This document shows, piece by piece, positions 17,133 through 24,443 of a stretch of DNA of 64,000 nt. Position 1 is the stretch's first letter; the number at the start of each line of letters is the position of its first letter. The notes beneath the pieces are model-generated. The model ran no database searches and was not told the DNA's origin. It saw only the letters and a program-made list of their open reading frames with translations. The translations under genes and the position numbers were made by a program. This stretch comes from HXMU1420-2 sp017643305 (GTDB taxonomy: Bacteria; Pseudomonadota; Alphaproteobacteria; Rhodobacterales; Rhodobacteraceae). The stretch covers positions 4,526,001 through 4,590,000 of the forward strand of contig OZ244249.1 in the NCBI GenBank assembly GCA_965217135.1, written 5' to 3'.

Positions 17133-17965
17133 CAGGGTCCTTCAAACATCTGATCCGCCGAAAAACTGGGGACCTTACTGCGTGCTGTCTGTACCTTCGA
17201 CAGATCCAGATCGGCAAAAATAACGCCGGGTTCCTTGCCACCATCTGCCACTACTTCGCCCCACGGAGCGACAATCAGGGAATGACCATAAGTGTTTCGC
17301 GAACGGCCCTGCGATGCAAGATGTGAGCCGGTCTGTGCGGGGGCCAGCACATAGCAACCAGTTTCAATAGCACGGGCCCGTAACAACGTATGCCAATGCG
17401 CAGCACCGGTCACAGGCGAAAACGCCGACGGGACGGTCAGTATCATTGCACCCGCCTGCGCCAGTTTGCGGTAAAGATACGGGAAACGGACGTCATAGCA
17501 AATCGTCATGCCGATGCTGGCAAAGTCGGTATCTGCCACAACCGCCCGCGTACCAGGACGGTACCCAGCTGATTCGCGGTAGGTTTCAGTTTCTGACACC
17601 TGAACATCAAACATATGGATCTTGTCATACCAGGCCACGATGTCGCCCTTGGGCGATAGCAGAAAGGACCGGTTTGCAAACCGCTCGTCCGGATCGCTGG
17701 TTTTAACGGCAAGCGACCCGATCAGAACCCAAACACCCAGGTCCGCAGCCTGTCGGCGGAGGGCGGCAAGTGTTTCATCTTCGTCTTCCGGCCGCAGTAC
17801 TTCTGTCTGCCAGGCCCGGTTCGCGGAAACGCAATTGGTCACCTCGGGCGTCAGGACGAAGGTGGCGCCCTGTTGGGCGGCCTCGCTTATCATCCCAGCC
17901 GTCACGGCCAGGTTGGCAGCCGGATCATCCGAGCTGTTGAGTTGTAGCAGTCCGACGCGCATCAC
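17132..17965 (-). CDS. Carbon-nitrogen hydrolase, Nit1/Nit2 type
   Basis: The 277-residue protein belongs to the nitrilase superfamily with its Glu-Lys-Cys triad visible: the Glu in FVLTPEVTN, the Lys in WYDKIHMFDV and the Cys in IGMTICYDVRFPYLYR. The last pattern is characteristic of the Nit branch, which removes deaminated glutathione or omega-amides. The overlap with grxC (4 bases) supports a glutathione-related repair role, which is inference. It also overlaps the MarR gene by 1 base. Confidence 0.88.
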   Translation of the reverse strand: MMRVGLLQLNSSDDPAANLAVTAGMISEAAQQGATFVLTPEVTNCVSANRAWQTEVLRPEDEDETLAALRRQAADLGVWVLIGSLAVKTSDPDERFANRSFLLSPKGDIVAWYDKIHMFDVQVSETETYRESAGYRPGTRAVVADTDFASIGMTICYDVRFPYLYRKLAQAGAMILTVPSAFSPVTGAAHWHTLLRARAIETGCYVLAPAQTGSHLASQGRSRNTYGHSLIVAPWGEVVADGGKEPGVIFADLDLSKVQTARSKVPSFSADQMFEGP

Positions 17966-18219
17966 GCCGCAAGCAGCGGATCCAGCTTACCGGACCGTTC
18001 CAGCGCAAAAAGATCGTCACAGCCACCGACATGCACATCACCGATAAAGATCTGGGGCACGGTGCGACCGCCATTGGCCCTTTGGATCATCTCGGCCTTG
18101 CGGTCTGGTTCGGCCCAGACGTCGACTTCGGAAAACGAAACCCCTTTCTGATTGAGAAGGCGCTTCGCAGCGTGGCAAAAGCCGCACATGGGGGAGGTAT
18201 AAATTTCAACCGCTTTCAT
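17962..18219 (-). CDS. grxC: Glutaredoxin (GrxC-like) with a CGFC active site
   Basis: The 85-residue protein is a dithiol glutaredoxin that reduces disulfides with glutathione. The active site Cys12-Gly-Phe-Cys15 replaces the usual CPYC. The TVPQIFIGDVHVGG segment supplies the cis-Pro and the glutathione-binding GG. Length and the C-terminal helix fit GrxC. It is first in the grx-nit-marR cluster, overlapping nit by 4 bases. Confidence 0.9.
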   Translation of the reverse strand: MKAVEIYTSPMCGFCHAAKRLLNQKGVSFSEVDVWAEPDRKAEMIQRANGGRTVPQIFIGDVHVGGCDDLFALERSGKLDPLLAA

Positions 18220-18254
18220 TTTATCTTTCCCGGCGTTTTCCTCTTGTCACGGAT

Positions 18255-19001
18255 TTAGGGACCGTTTGCAACGCGTGCCAGTACCAAGATGCTGATGTCG
18301 CAGGCGCCATTGCCCATGCAAGCGGCTGTGCATGCCTCCAATGTTGCCCCAGTGGTCATTACGTCATCGACCAACAGGACGGGGCGGTCGCGCAGCAACT
18401 CTCGGCGCGCGGGGTTCACTGTGATCGCGCCGTGAAGTTCAAAAAACCGGGCTTCGCGATCCTTGCCTTCCAGCGATGCAGTGTTTCGTTTGCGAAGCAA
18501 CAGATCCGGTAAAAGTTCCAAATCCAGCCGCTGGGCAACCTCGCCTGCCAGCAGTGCAGATTGATTATAGCGGCGCTTCAACAACCGCGTCCGATGCAGT
18601 GGAACAGGTACAACCAACATATTGGGCTCGACGAGGTCACGTGCGGCGTTGGCCATCCAGACACCTGATGGTTTTGCGACCTCCTGCCGGTCACCATGTT
18701 TCAGTGCGAGGATCAGCTTGCGTGCGCCACCGGTATAATCCAACGCCGCGCGCGCGTGGGACCAGTTGTGGGGCGTTTGCATGCAGCTATCGCATTCGAG
18801 CCGGTGCGAATCCGTCGGCCCATGCAGGGGGACCCCGCACCCATCACACACCGGGCTGCCGATAAACGGCGTGTCCCGCCAGCACGACCCGCACAAGCCG
18901 AAGTCAGAATCGACCAGATCACCACAACTGATACACCGCGGCGGGTACAAAAGGCGCAAGATATCTTGAATTCCCCTGCGGATCGCATATCCAGCGCCCA
19001 T
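18255..19001 (-). CDS. ComF-family phosphoribosyltransferase-like protein
   Basis: The 248-residue protein has an N-terminal double zinc finger (CISCGDL...CGSCW; CDGCG...CDSCM). The PRTase-type C-terminal domain shows VVPVPLHRTRLLKRRYNQS and the PRPP motif VLLVDDVMTTGATLEAC. ComF relatives aid DNA uptake in competent bacteria; many homologues lie in non-competent species with unknown roles. I start at the ATG at 18999-19001, with AGGGG about 12 bases upstream. This ATG shares the palindrome CATG with the start of the divergent methyltransferase gene. Confidence 0.88.
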   Translation of the reverse strand: MGAGYAIRRGIQDILRLLYPPRCISCGDLVDSDFGLCGSCWRDTPFIGSPVCDGCGVPLHGPTDSHRLECDSCMQTPHNWSHARAALDYTGGARKLILALKHGDRQEVAKPSGVWMANAARDLVEPNMLVVPVPLHRTRLLKRRYNQSALLAGEVAQRLDLELLPDLLLRKRNTASLEGKDREARFFELHGAITVNPARRELLRDRPVLLVDDVMTTGATLEACTAACMGNGACDISILVLARVANGP

Positions 19002-19818
19002 GACCGCGCCGCCCCTTCTGTTTGACACCAAAGCCATTGGCGGAAACCGCCAACGTGCCCGCGACCCCGGCCTGTTTCTGCACAGGGCGGCCCGCGATGT
19101 GGTAGAGGATCGGCTGAGTCTGATTAACAGAACGTTTACCAACATCACGGTTGTCACGCCTTTCCCTCAAATCTGGGCGGATTTCGCCGATGGCGCGACT
19201 ATGATCGCGGACACTGATACACTCGACCTGCAACCCGAAAGCCAGGGCCTGATCGTGCACGCGATGTGCCTGCACTGGGCCAATGACCCGGTCGGGCAGA
19301 TGATCCAAAGTCGCCGGGCTCTGCGCCCTGACGGATTGTTTCTGGCGGTCCTGCTTGGGGGTACCACCCTTAGGGAGCTACGCGACGTTCTGCGCGATGC
19401 CGAAACTACTGTTTCCGGCGGGCTTGCGCCACGCGTCAGCCCCACCGGCGATATTCGCGATCTGGGTGCGCTGTTGCAACGGGCCGGGTTTGCGTTACCG
19501 GTGGCTGACAGCGAAACGCTGACCGCAGAATACCGCAACCTCACCCATTTGGCCCACGATCTACGCGATATGGGCGAAACCAACGCGCTGGCCGCGCGCC
19601 CGCGCGGGTTTTCGCGGCGGGCGATGTTCCGGCAGGCCGATGAAACCTACAAATCCCGCTATGGGCTTCGCAATGGCCGTATCCCAGCGACCTTCGAAAT
19701 GATTTCGCTGACCGGATGGGCCCCTTCACAGGACCAGCCCCAACCGTTGCGACCCGGTAGCGCCGCCGCCCGACTGGCCGATGCGCTGGGCACCGATGAA
19801 TTCCAGCTACCGGATTGA
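19000..19818 (+). CDS. SAM-dependent methyltransferase-like protein, NDUFAF5/BioC type
   Basis: The 272-residue protein resembles alphaproteobacterial relatives of mitochondrial NDUFAF5, which hydroxylates an arginine in complex I. It begins with the family pattern LFDTKAIGGNRQRA...FLHRAARDVVEDRL and continues with LHWANDPVGQM and RDVLRDAE. The SAM-binding Gly-rich loop is degenerate here (VVTPFPQIWADF replaces the usual DLGCGTG), as in that family. It starts on the same CATG as comF in the opposite direction. No clear ribosome site precedes it. hemH follows 54 bases later. Confidence 0.78.
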   Translation: MTAPPLLFDTKAIGGNRQRARDPGLFLHRAARDVVEDRLSLINRTFTNITVVTPFPQIWADFADGATMIADTDTLDLQPESQGLIVHAMCLHWANDPVGQMIQSRRALRPDGLFLAVLLGGTTLRELRDVLRDAETTVSGGLAPRVSPTGDIRDLGALLQRAGFALPVADSETLTAEYRNLTHLAHDLRDMGETNALAARPRGFSRRAMFRQADETYKSRYGLRNGRIPATFEMISLTGWAPSQDQPQPLRPGSAAARLADALGTDEFQLPD

Positions 19819-19872
19819 CCCCGGTGTTTGCGCCGCTATGTGACGCGCAGGACAGTAGAATAGGATCCAGAC

Positions 19873-20934
19873 ATGAAAGACGCCGCACTGACGTTTTGCC
19901 CGGAACATGCACCGGCGGATCACCCGCGGGTCAAACAGGCAAAGACCGGCGTCTTGCTGGCCAACCTGGGTACACCGGACAATTACGATTATTGGTCCAT
20001 GCGCCGTTATCTGAATGAATTTTTGTCCGATCGCCGGGTCATCGATTACGCGCCGTGGAAATGGCAACCGCTGCTTCAGACCATCATCCTGACCAAGCGG
20101 CCGTTTTCCAGCGGGGCGGCGTACAAGTCCATCTGGAACGAAGACAAGGGCGAGAGCCCGCTGATGACCATCACACGGGACCAGACGGAAAAGCTGTCTC
20201 AGGTTCTGGCAGATCGGTACGACGACGATGTGATGGTCGATTTCTGCATGCGCTATGGCAACCCATCGACCAAATCCAAGGTCCGAGAGATGGTGGAAGC
20301 CGGTTGCCAGCGCATCCTGTTCTTCCCGTTGTATCCGCACTATGCCGGCGCAACATCGGCTACGGCCAACGACCAGTTCTTCCGCGCTTTGATGGAAGAA
20401 ACTTGGATGCCGGCGGCGCGGACCGTCCCGGCCTATTTTGAACACCCGATGTATATCGACGCTTTGGCGCAATCAGTTGAGCACGCCTATTCATCGATGG
20501 AAACGCGGCCAGATCTGTTGATAGTGTCCTACCATGGCATGCCGAAACGCTATCTGATGCAGGGTGATCCTTATCATTGCCAGTGCCAGAAAACGACGCG
20601 GTTGTTGAAGGAACGGCTAGGCTGGCCCGATACTGACCTGGCCACAACGTTCCAGTCGGTTTTCGGCCCTGAAGAATGGCTGAGGCCTTACACTGTCGAA
20701 GAAGTTGCCCGCGTCGCGCGGGAAAATGGCAAAACCAACATCGCTGTGATCGCCCCCGCCTTTTCGGCCGACTGCATCGAGACGTTAGAAGAAATCGAGG
20801 AAGAGATCCGAGAAAGCTTTGAAGAAGCCGGAGGCGAGACGTTCACTTACATCCCGTGCCTAAACGACGAGGACGCGCATATCGCGGCACTGGCTGCGAT
20901 TGCGGACAATGAACTACGAGGTTGGCTGTCCTGA
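19873..20934 (+). CDS. hemH: Ferrochelatase HemH
   Basis: HemH inserts ferrous iron into protoporphyrin IX, the last step of protoheme synthesis. The 353-residue protein has the opening GVLLANLGTPDNYDYWSMRRYL, the active-site His in IVSYHGMPKRYL, the Cys-containing QCQKTTRLL and the C-terminal IAPAFSADCIETLEEI. AGGATCC lies before the ATG. A strong terminator follows 19 bases after the stop. HemJ (53853-54302), encoded elsewhere in the window, would supply its protoporphyrin substrate, and hemW is at 45785. Confidence 0.97.
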   Translation: MKDAALTFCPEHAPADHPRVKQAKTGVLLANLGTPDNYDYWSMRRYLNEFLSDRRVIDYAPWKWQPLLQTIILTKRPFSSGAAYKSIWNEDKGESPLMTITRDQTEKLSQVLADRYDDDVMVDFCMRYGNPSTKSKVREMVEAGCQRILFFPLYPHYAGATSATANDQFFRALMEETWMPAARTVPAYFEHPMYIDALAQSVEHAYSSMETRPDLLIVSYHGMPKRYLMQGDPYHCQCQKTTRLLKERLGWPDTDLATTFQSVFGPEEWLRPYTVEEVARVARENGKTNIAVIAPAFSADCIETLEEIEEEIRESFEEAGGETFTYIPCLNDEDAHIAALAAIADNELRGWLS

Positions 20935-20953
20935 ACCAACAGCCAAAAACAAA

Positions 20954-20978
20954 AAAGGCGGTGGAAAACACCGCCTTT
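20954..20978. terminator. Bidirectional terminator between hemH and the 61-residue gene
   Basis: AAAGGCGGTG (20954-20963) and CACCGCCTTT (20969-20978) form a perfect 10-bp stem with loop GAAAA. The minus strand continues into a run of T (CTTTTTTGTTTTT), giving an excellent terminator for the small gene; the + strand continues CTTGTG after TTT, a weaker one for hemH. Confidence 0.88.
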
Positions 20979-20998
20979 CTTGTGATCTTCCGATCTAC

Positions 20999-21184
20999 TT
21001 AGTCGCCTGCTGCAACAGCTGCTGCAACCAGAACCAGCAGAAGCAGCGGCAGCATGATGCCGCTGGAGGAGCCAGTTGTTTCTTCGATGATCACCGGTGC
21101 TTCAACTACCGGCTCAGACAGGTTGCCAGCAAATGCGGTCGATGCGGCGCCGGTCAGTGCGGCGGCGAGAACGAGTTTCTTCAT
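20999..21184 (-). CDS. Small exported membrane protein, 61 residues
   Basis: The protein has a clear signal peptide (KKLVLAAALTGAASTAFA) and a short acidic segment (GNLSEPVVEAPVIIEETTG). A C-terminal hydrophobic stretch follows (GIMLPLLLLVLVAAAVAAG). It would be a tiny inner-membrane or periplasmic protein. GGAGGTTAAT precedes the ATG and a strong terminator follows the stop. Proteins of this shape next to hemH occur in related bacteria, but I know of no function. Confidence 0.75.
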   Translation of the reverse strand: MKKLVLAAALTGAASTAFAGNLSEPVVEAPVIIEETTGSSSGIMLPLLLLVLVAAAVAAGD

Positions 21185-21325
21185 ATTAACCTCCAGATAT
21201 TTGCGCGGCTCAAATTTCAGAACCGCACACCCAAGACTTACCTCGTAGTTTTTTTACTAATCAGCAATGACGTCAGAATGCAAACTGTTGTTGTTCGGAA
21301 AAACACCCTCGACGCCGAAATGTCG

Positions 21326-21934
21326 TCAAATTAGCAACACTTGGGTGCCAACCTTAGTCATTTGGTAAAGCTCGGATATGTGCTCATTATAAAGCCCAAT
21401 GCACCCGTTTGACGACTGACGCCCGATTTTGCGCGTGTCGTGGGTCCCGTGGATGCGATAATACTTCCAGCTCAGATACAATGCATGCGTGCCCAACGGA
21501 TTGTCCGGGCCGGGCGGAATGTACCGCGGCCATTCCGGGTTTCTCTTGATCATGTTTGGAGTTGGGCTCCAGTCTGGGCCTTCGACCTTGCGAATCACCG
21601 ATGTTCGGCCCCGTTTAGTCATTTCTTCGGTCAGCGGAACACTGGTCGGGTAGAGCTTGTAGATGGATTGGTCTTCGGACCAGTAGTGCAGCACACGCGA
21701 CCGCGTGTCGATCAGAACAGCGCCTTTGCGCGTGTTTGAAAAGTACGGCCGCCAATCCAGCGAACGGAAGCTGGAAATGTTTCTGCGCACCGGTGCTTCG
21801 GGCTCGGGCGGCGGCCGTAGCGGGTCATATTCGGTAGGTTCGGTTGTCTGCGCCAGGGCCGGGGCCCCGACGACGGCAGCTGAGCCGGCCAGAAAAGAAC
21901 GGCGAGACAATGTCTTGAACGGCTTCTGTGCCAT
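21326..21934 (-). CDS. L,D-transpeptidase (YkuD domain), Tat-exported
   Basis: The 202-residue periplasmic enzyme makes 3-3 peptidoglycan cross-links or attaches proteins to peptidoglycan. The leader LSRRSFLAGSAAVVGAPALA is a twin-arginine signal. The YkuD domain (about 80-202) has HGTHDTRKIGRQSSNGCIGL, matching the catalytic HxxxxxxxxxxxSxGC pattern with SNGC instead of SHGC. A second transpeptidase-like gene lies at 22608-23120 with a CAP lipoprotein between them. Confidence 0.9.
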   Translation of the reverse strand: MAQKPFKTLSRRSFLAGSAAVVGAPALAQTTEPTEYDPLRPPPEPEAPVRRNISSFRSLDWRPYFSNTRKGAVLIDTRSRVLHYWSEDQSIYKLYPTSVPLTEEMTKRGRTSVIRKVEGPDWSPTPNMIKRNPEWPRYIPPGPDNPLGTHALYLSWKYYRIHGTHDTRKIGRQSSNGCIGLYNEHISELYQMTKVGTQVLLI

Positions 21935-22100
21935 GGAAACCTCCAGTCGCGGGTCTACTCTTGTTTACGTTGGCATAATATGGTCGGAAAGCCGCAGTCG
22001 CAAATCAAACAACAGTCATGCGCCAGCGTGACGGGTTTGTGGGTTTGAATCGGGAGATGGGGCAGGGTAAGCCGGTGTCTGACAAATACTGGGGTGGAAT

Positions 22101-22607
22101 ATGACACGTTTCTTGTCTCTGATCGCGGTTGGCGCACTGGTTCTGGCAGCCTGTGCCCCAACGACCGCGCCTTCGACGACAGGCGCATCGCCACAAAAGG
22201 TCTATCGAATCCGGGCCGCGGAAACGTCCAAGATCCAGTTCCGAATGCTTGATTCGGTCAATTCCCTTAGGGCTGCCAGCGGCTTGCAGCAGGTCACGTT
22301 GAACGGACAACTGAACGCCGCCGCCTCCACCCATTCTCGCGATATGTCAGTTCAGAACCGGCCATGGCATTTCGGGTCTGATGGGTCTTCCCCTCTGGAT
22401 CGCGTCCAGCGCGCAGGATACGTCGGCGTCCTGATTGGTGAGGTCATCTCGGAGACCTACGAATCCGAAACTGAGACCCTCGCAGCTTGGATGGATGAAG
22501 TCGGCACACGCGAAGTCCTGATGGACCCGCGCGCTGCCCAGATGGGGTTTTCCTGGTTCCAGGAAAGCAATGGAAAGATCTGGTGGACGCTGGTGTTAGG
22601 CGGATGA
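22101..22607 (+). CDS. CAP (SCP/PR1-like) domain lipoprotein
   Basis: The 168-residue protein has a lipoprotein signal with lipobox LAAC at about Cys17. A CAP domain follows: LDSVNSLRAASGLQQVTLNGQLNAAA, the metal/active-site-like His in STHSRDM, the second in WHFGSDG, GYVGVLIGEVISE and a final IWWTLVLGG. Bacterial CAP proteins are secreted or envelope-anchored and mostly uncharacterised. GGTGGA lies before the ATG. Its stop abuts the convergent transpeptidase gene. Confidence 0.85.
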   Translation: MTRFLSLIAVGALVLAACAPTTAPSTTGASPQKVYRIRAAETSKIQFRMLDSVNSLRAASGLQQVTLNGQLNAAASTHSRDMSVQNRPWHFGSDGSSPLDRVQRAGYVGVLIGEVISETYESETETLAAWMDEVGTREVLMDPRAAQMGFSWFQESNGKIWWTLVLGG

Positions 22608-23120
22608 TCAGGCACGCAGCGTAATCGTCGTACCGGTCTGCACCATCGCGTAAATCTCTTCAATTTCGCGATTTTTTACAGCGATACAGCCCGCAGTCCA
22701 GTCACTGCCCCGCTTTCTGGCCTTGCGACGGTCGGCAAACAGGTTCGGCTGGCCGTGAATAAAGATGTCGCCGCCTGGTTCCTTTCCCAAAGCCTTGGCT
22801 TCGGCCCGATCCGCTGCATTGGGGTATGAGATACCAAGTGAAAGGTGAAAGGCGCTGTTGGGGTTCCGACGGTCGATGTAATAGGTACCCTCGGGCGTTT
22901 TGCCATCACCGCGGATCTTCTTGTCGCCCACAGGGGCAAAACCCAGCCCGAATTTGTATTCTTTCAGTACCTCTTCGTGGTGCAGCAGATACATCCGGCG
23001 CGCGCCCTTGTTGACAACGACCGATGTAACCTGTGGACCGCTATAAGTCTGAAACTTGTTCGCGCAGCCGGCCGTCAAAGCCGCAGAAACTGTCAGCAAT
23101 CCAAAGGTACGCCTGTCCAT
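22608..23120 (-). CDS. L,D-transpeptidase-family lipoprotein (YafK/ErfK-like)
   Basis: The 170-residue protein begins MDRRTFGLLTVSAALTAGC, a lipoprotein signal with Cys19-20 after TAG. The YkuD fold shows VVNKGARRMYLLH, the product-binding DGKTPEGTYYIDRRN, and the catalytic pair HGQPN...DWTAGCIAV, with the nucleophile Cys in TAGC. This branch includes enzymes that detach proteins from peptidoglycan or transfer to it. I choose the ATG at 23120 because the 21 codons upstream are not signal-like. Confidence 0.87.
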   Translation of the reverse strand: MDRRTFGLLTVSAALTAGCANKFQTYSGPQVTSVVVNKGARRMYLLHHEEVLKEYKFGLGFAPVGDKKIRGDGKTPEGTYYIDRRNPNSAFHLSLGISYPNAADRAEAKALGKEPGGDIFIHGQPNLFADRRKARKRGSDWTAGCIAVKNREIEEIYAMVQTGTTITLRA

Positions 23121-23201
23121 CCTGTGCCTCACTTGCTTGCTTGCCTGCACTGTTACCGCGAATGGTCGAAAACCAGAAATCACAATTTTGCTTACAACGG
23201 T

Positions 23202-24437
23202 TCAAACTTTATCCCGCGAGAACCGGGAAACAAGTTCCGTGTGCGTGCTCCACCGGAACTGGTCCACCACCTGCACCCAATCCAAGCGATAACCCGCCGC
23301 GATCAGCATCTCTGCATCCCGCGCAAAGGTCACCGGGTTGCAGGACACATAGGCGATAACCGGAGTTTGGGCTTTAGCCAACTGCACCGTCTGCGCCACA
23401 GCACCGGCGCGTGGCGGGTCAATGACCACGCCATCAAATGCGTTGAGATCATCTGGGTTGAGCGGGTTGCGGAACAGATCCCGAGCCTCAGTGGTAAACT
23501 GACGCAGACCCGCCCGGTCGCGCCATGCGGTATCTGCCGCCTCCAGCATTTCGGCACCGGATTCCACCGCGTGGACTTTTTTAGTTTCCGCCAAGGGTAG
23601 GGCAAAGGTCCCACAACCGGAAAACAGATCAGCCACCCGACTGGTTCCTTCCAACGCACGAAGCACGCCGGCAATCAACGCCTCCTGCCCCTCGACTGTA
23701 GCTTGGAGGAAGGCACCCGGAGGCGGAACCACCGGTATGCCGCCGAACATCTGAACCGGGCTTTCCCGCGTCACAACCGTTTCGCCGTTCCACGCCAGTC
23801 GCGCCATCGCGAATTCCTGCGCCGCGCCCGCTAGGTCCATCCGCAACCCTCTGTCTAGCGGCTTGCCATTGCTCACCGCAACATCCAGCCCGTTGGCGGT
23901 CAGCGTTACGGACACCTCCAGCGCCGTTTTGCGGCTGCTCCCCAATACCGCCAGACGCTCTGCAGCAGGCAGAAACCTGGCAAGCGTCGGATGCAGCACC
24001 CTGCAGTCTGGAACGGGCGTGATCACGTCGGAGCGACGGGTATGAAATCCGGCCAATGCTCCACTTTTGGTGCGACGCGCAGCAAAGGTTGCGCGACGTC
24101 GCGACTGGGGCGGGGATGTCACAAGTGGCAGAAAGTCGGGCACTATTCCGCGTTCAGATAGAGAAGAAGCCACGAATGTCTGCTTCCAATCGGCTACAAA
24201 CGCGTCGCTGGCGTGCTGCAGATCGCAGCCACCGCAACTGCGATAATGTCGGCAGCCGGGGCTGATCCGAAACTCCGCAGGTTTTTGAATGCGGATACCC
24301 TCCAACCGGTCGCCTTCCAACGTTCCAGTGACCGTTTCGCCCGGCAGAGTGCGCGCGGCAAAGACAGGGCCTTCAGCGATTCCATCGCCTTGGTGACCCA
24401 AACGAAGGATCTCATAGGTGGTCGTTGGTTGAGACAA
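23202..24437 (-). CDS. RNA m5U methyltransferase, RlmD/TrmA family
   Basis: The 411-residue enzyme transfers methyl from SAM to C5 of uridine in rRNA or tRNA. A TRAM-like N terminus precedes an iron-sulfur cluster motif Cys62-x5-Cys68-x2-Cys71 with a fourth Cys145 (PDCRVLHP). The SAM site is DLFSGCGTFALPLA, and the catalytic Cys366 lies in SCNPVTFARD. The cluster favours the RlmC/RlmD branch over TrmA, which lacks it; the target base cannot be decided here. It ends before the transpeptidase gene and is preceded by an ABC exporter pair, 6 bases away. Confidence 0.88.
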   Translation of the reverse strand: MSQPTTTYEILRLGHQGDGIAEGPVFAARTLPGETVTGTLEGDRLEGIRIQKPAEFRISPGCRHYRSCGGCDLQHASDAFVADWKQTFVASSLSERGIVPDFLPLVTSPPQSRRRATFAARRTKSGALAGFHTRRSDVITPVPDCRVLHPTLARFLPAAERLAVLGSSRKTALEVSVTLTANGLDVAVSNGKPLDRGLRMDLAGAAQEFAMARLAWNGETVVTRESPVQMFGGIPVVPPPGAFLQATVEGQEALIAGVLRALEGTSRVADLFSGCGTFALPLAETKKVHAVESGAEMLEAADTAWRDRAGLRQFTTEARDLFRNPLNPDDLNAFDGVVIDPPRAGAVAQTVQLAKAQTPVIAYVSCNPVTFARDAEMLIAAGYRLDWVQVVDQFRWSTHTELVSRFSRDKV

Positions 24438-24443
24438 AATGGC

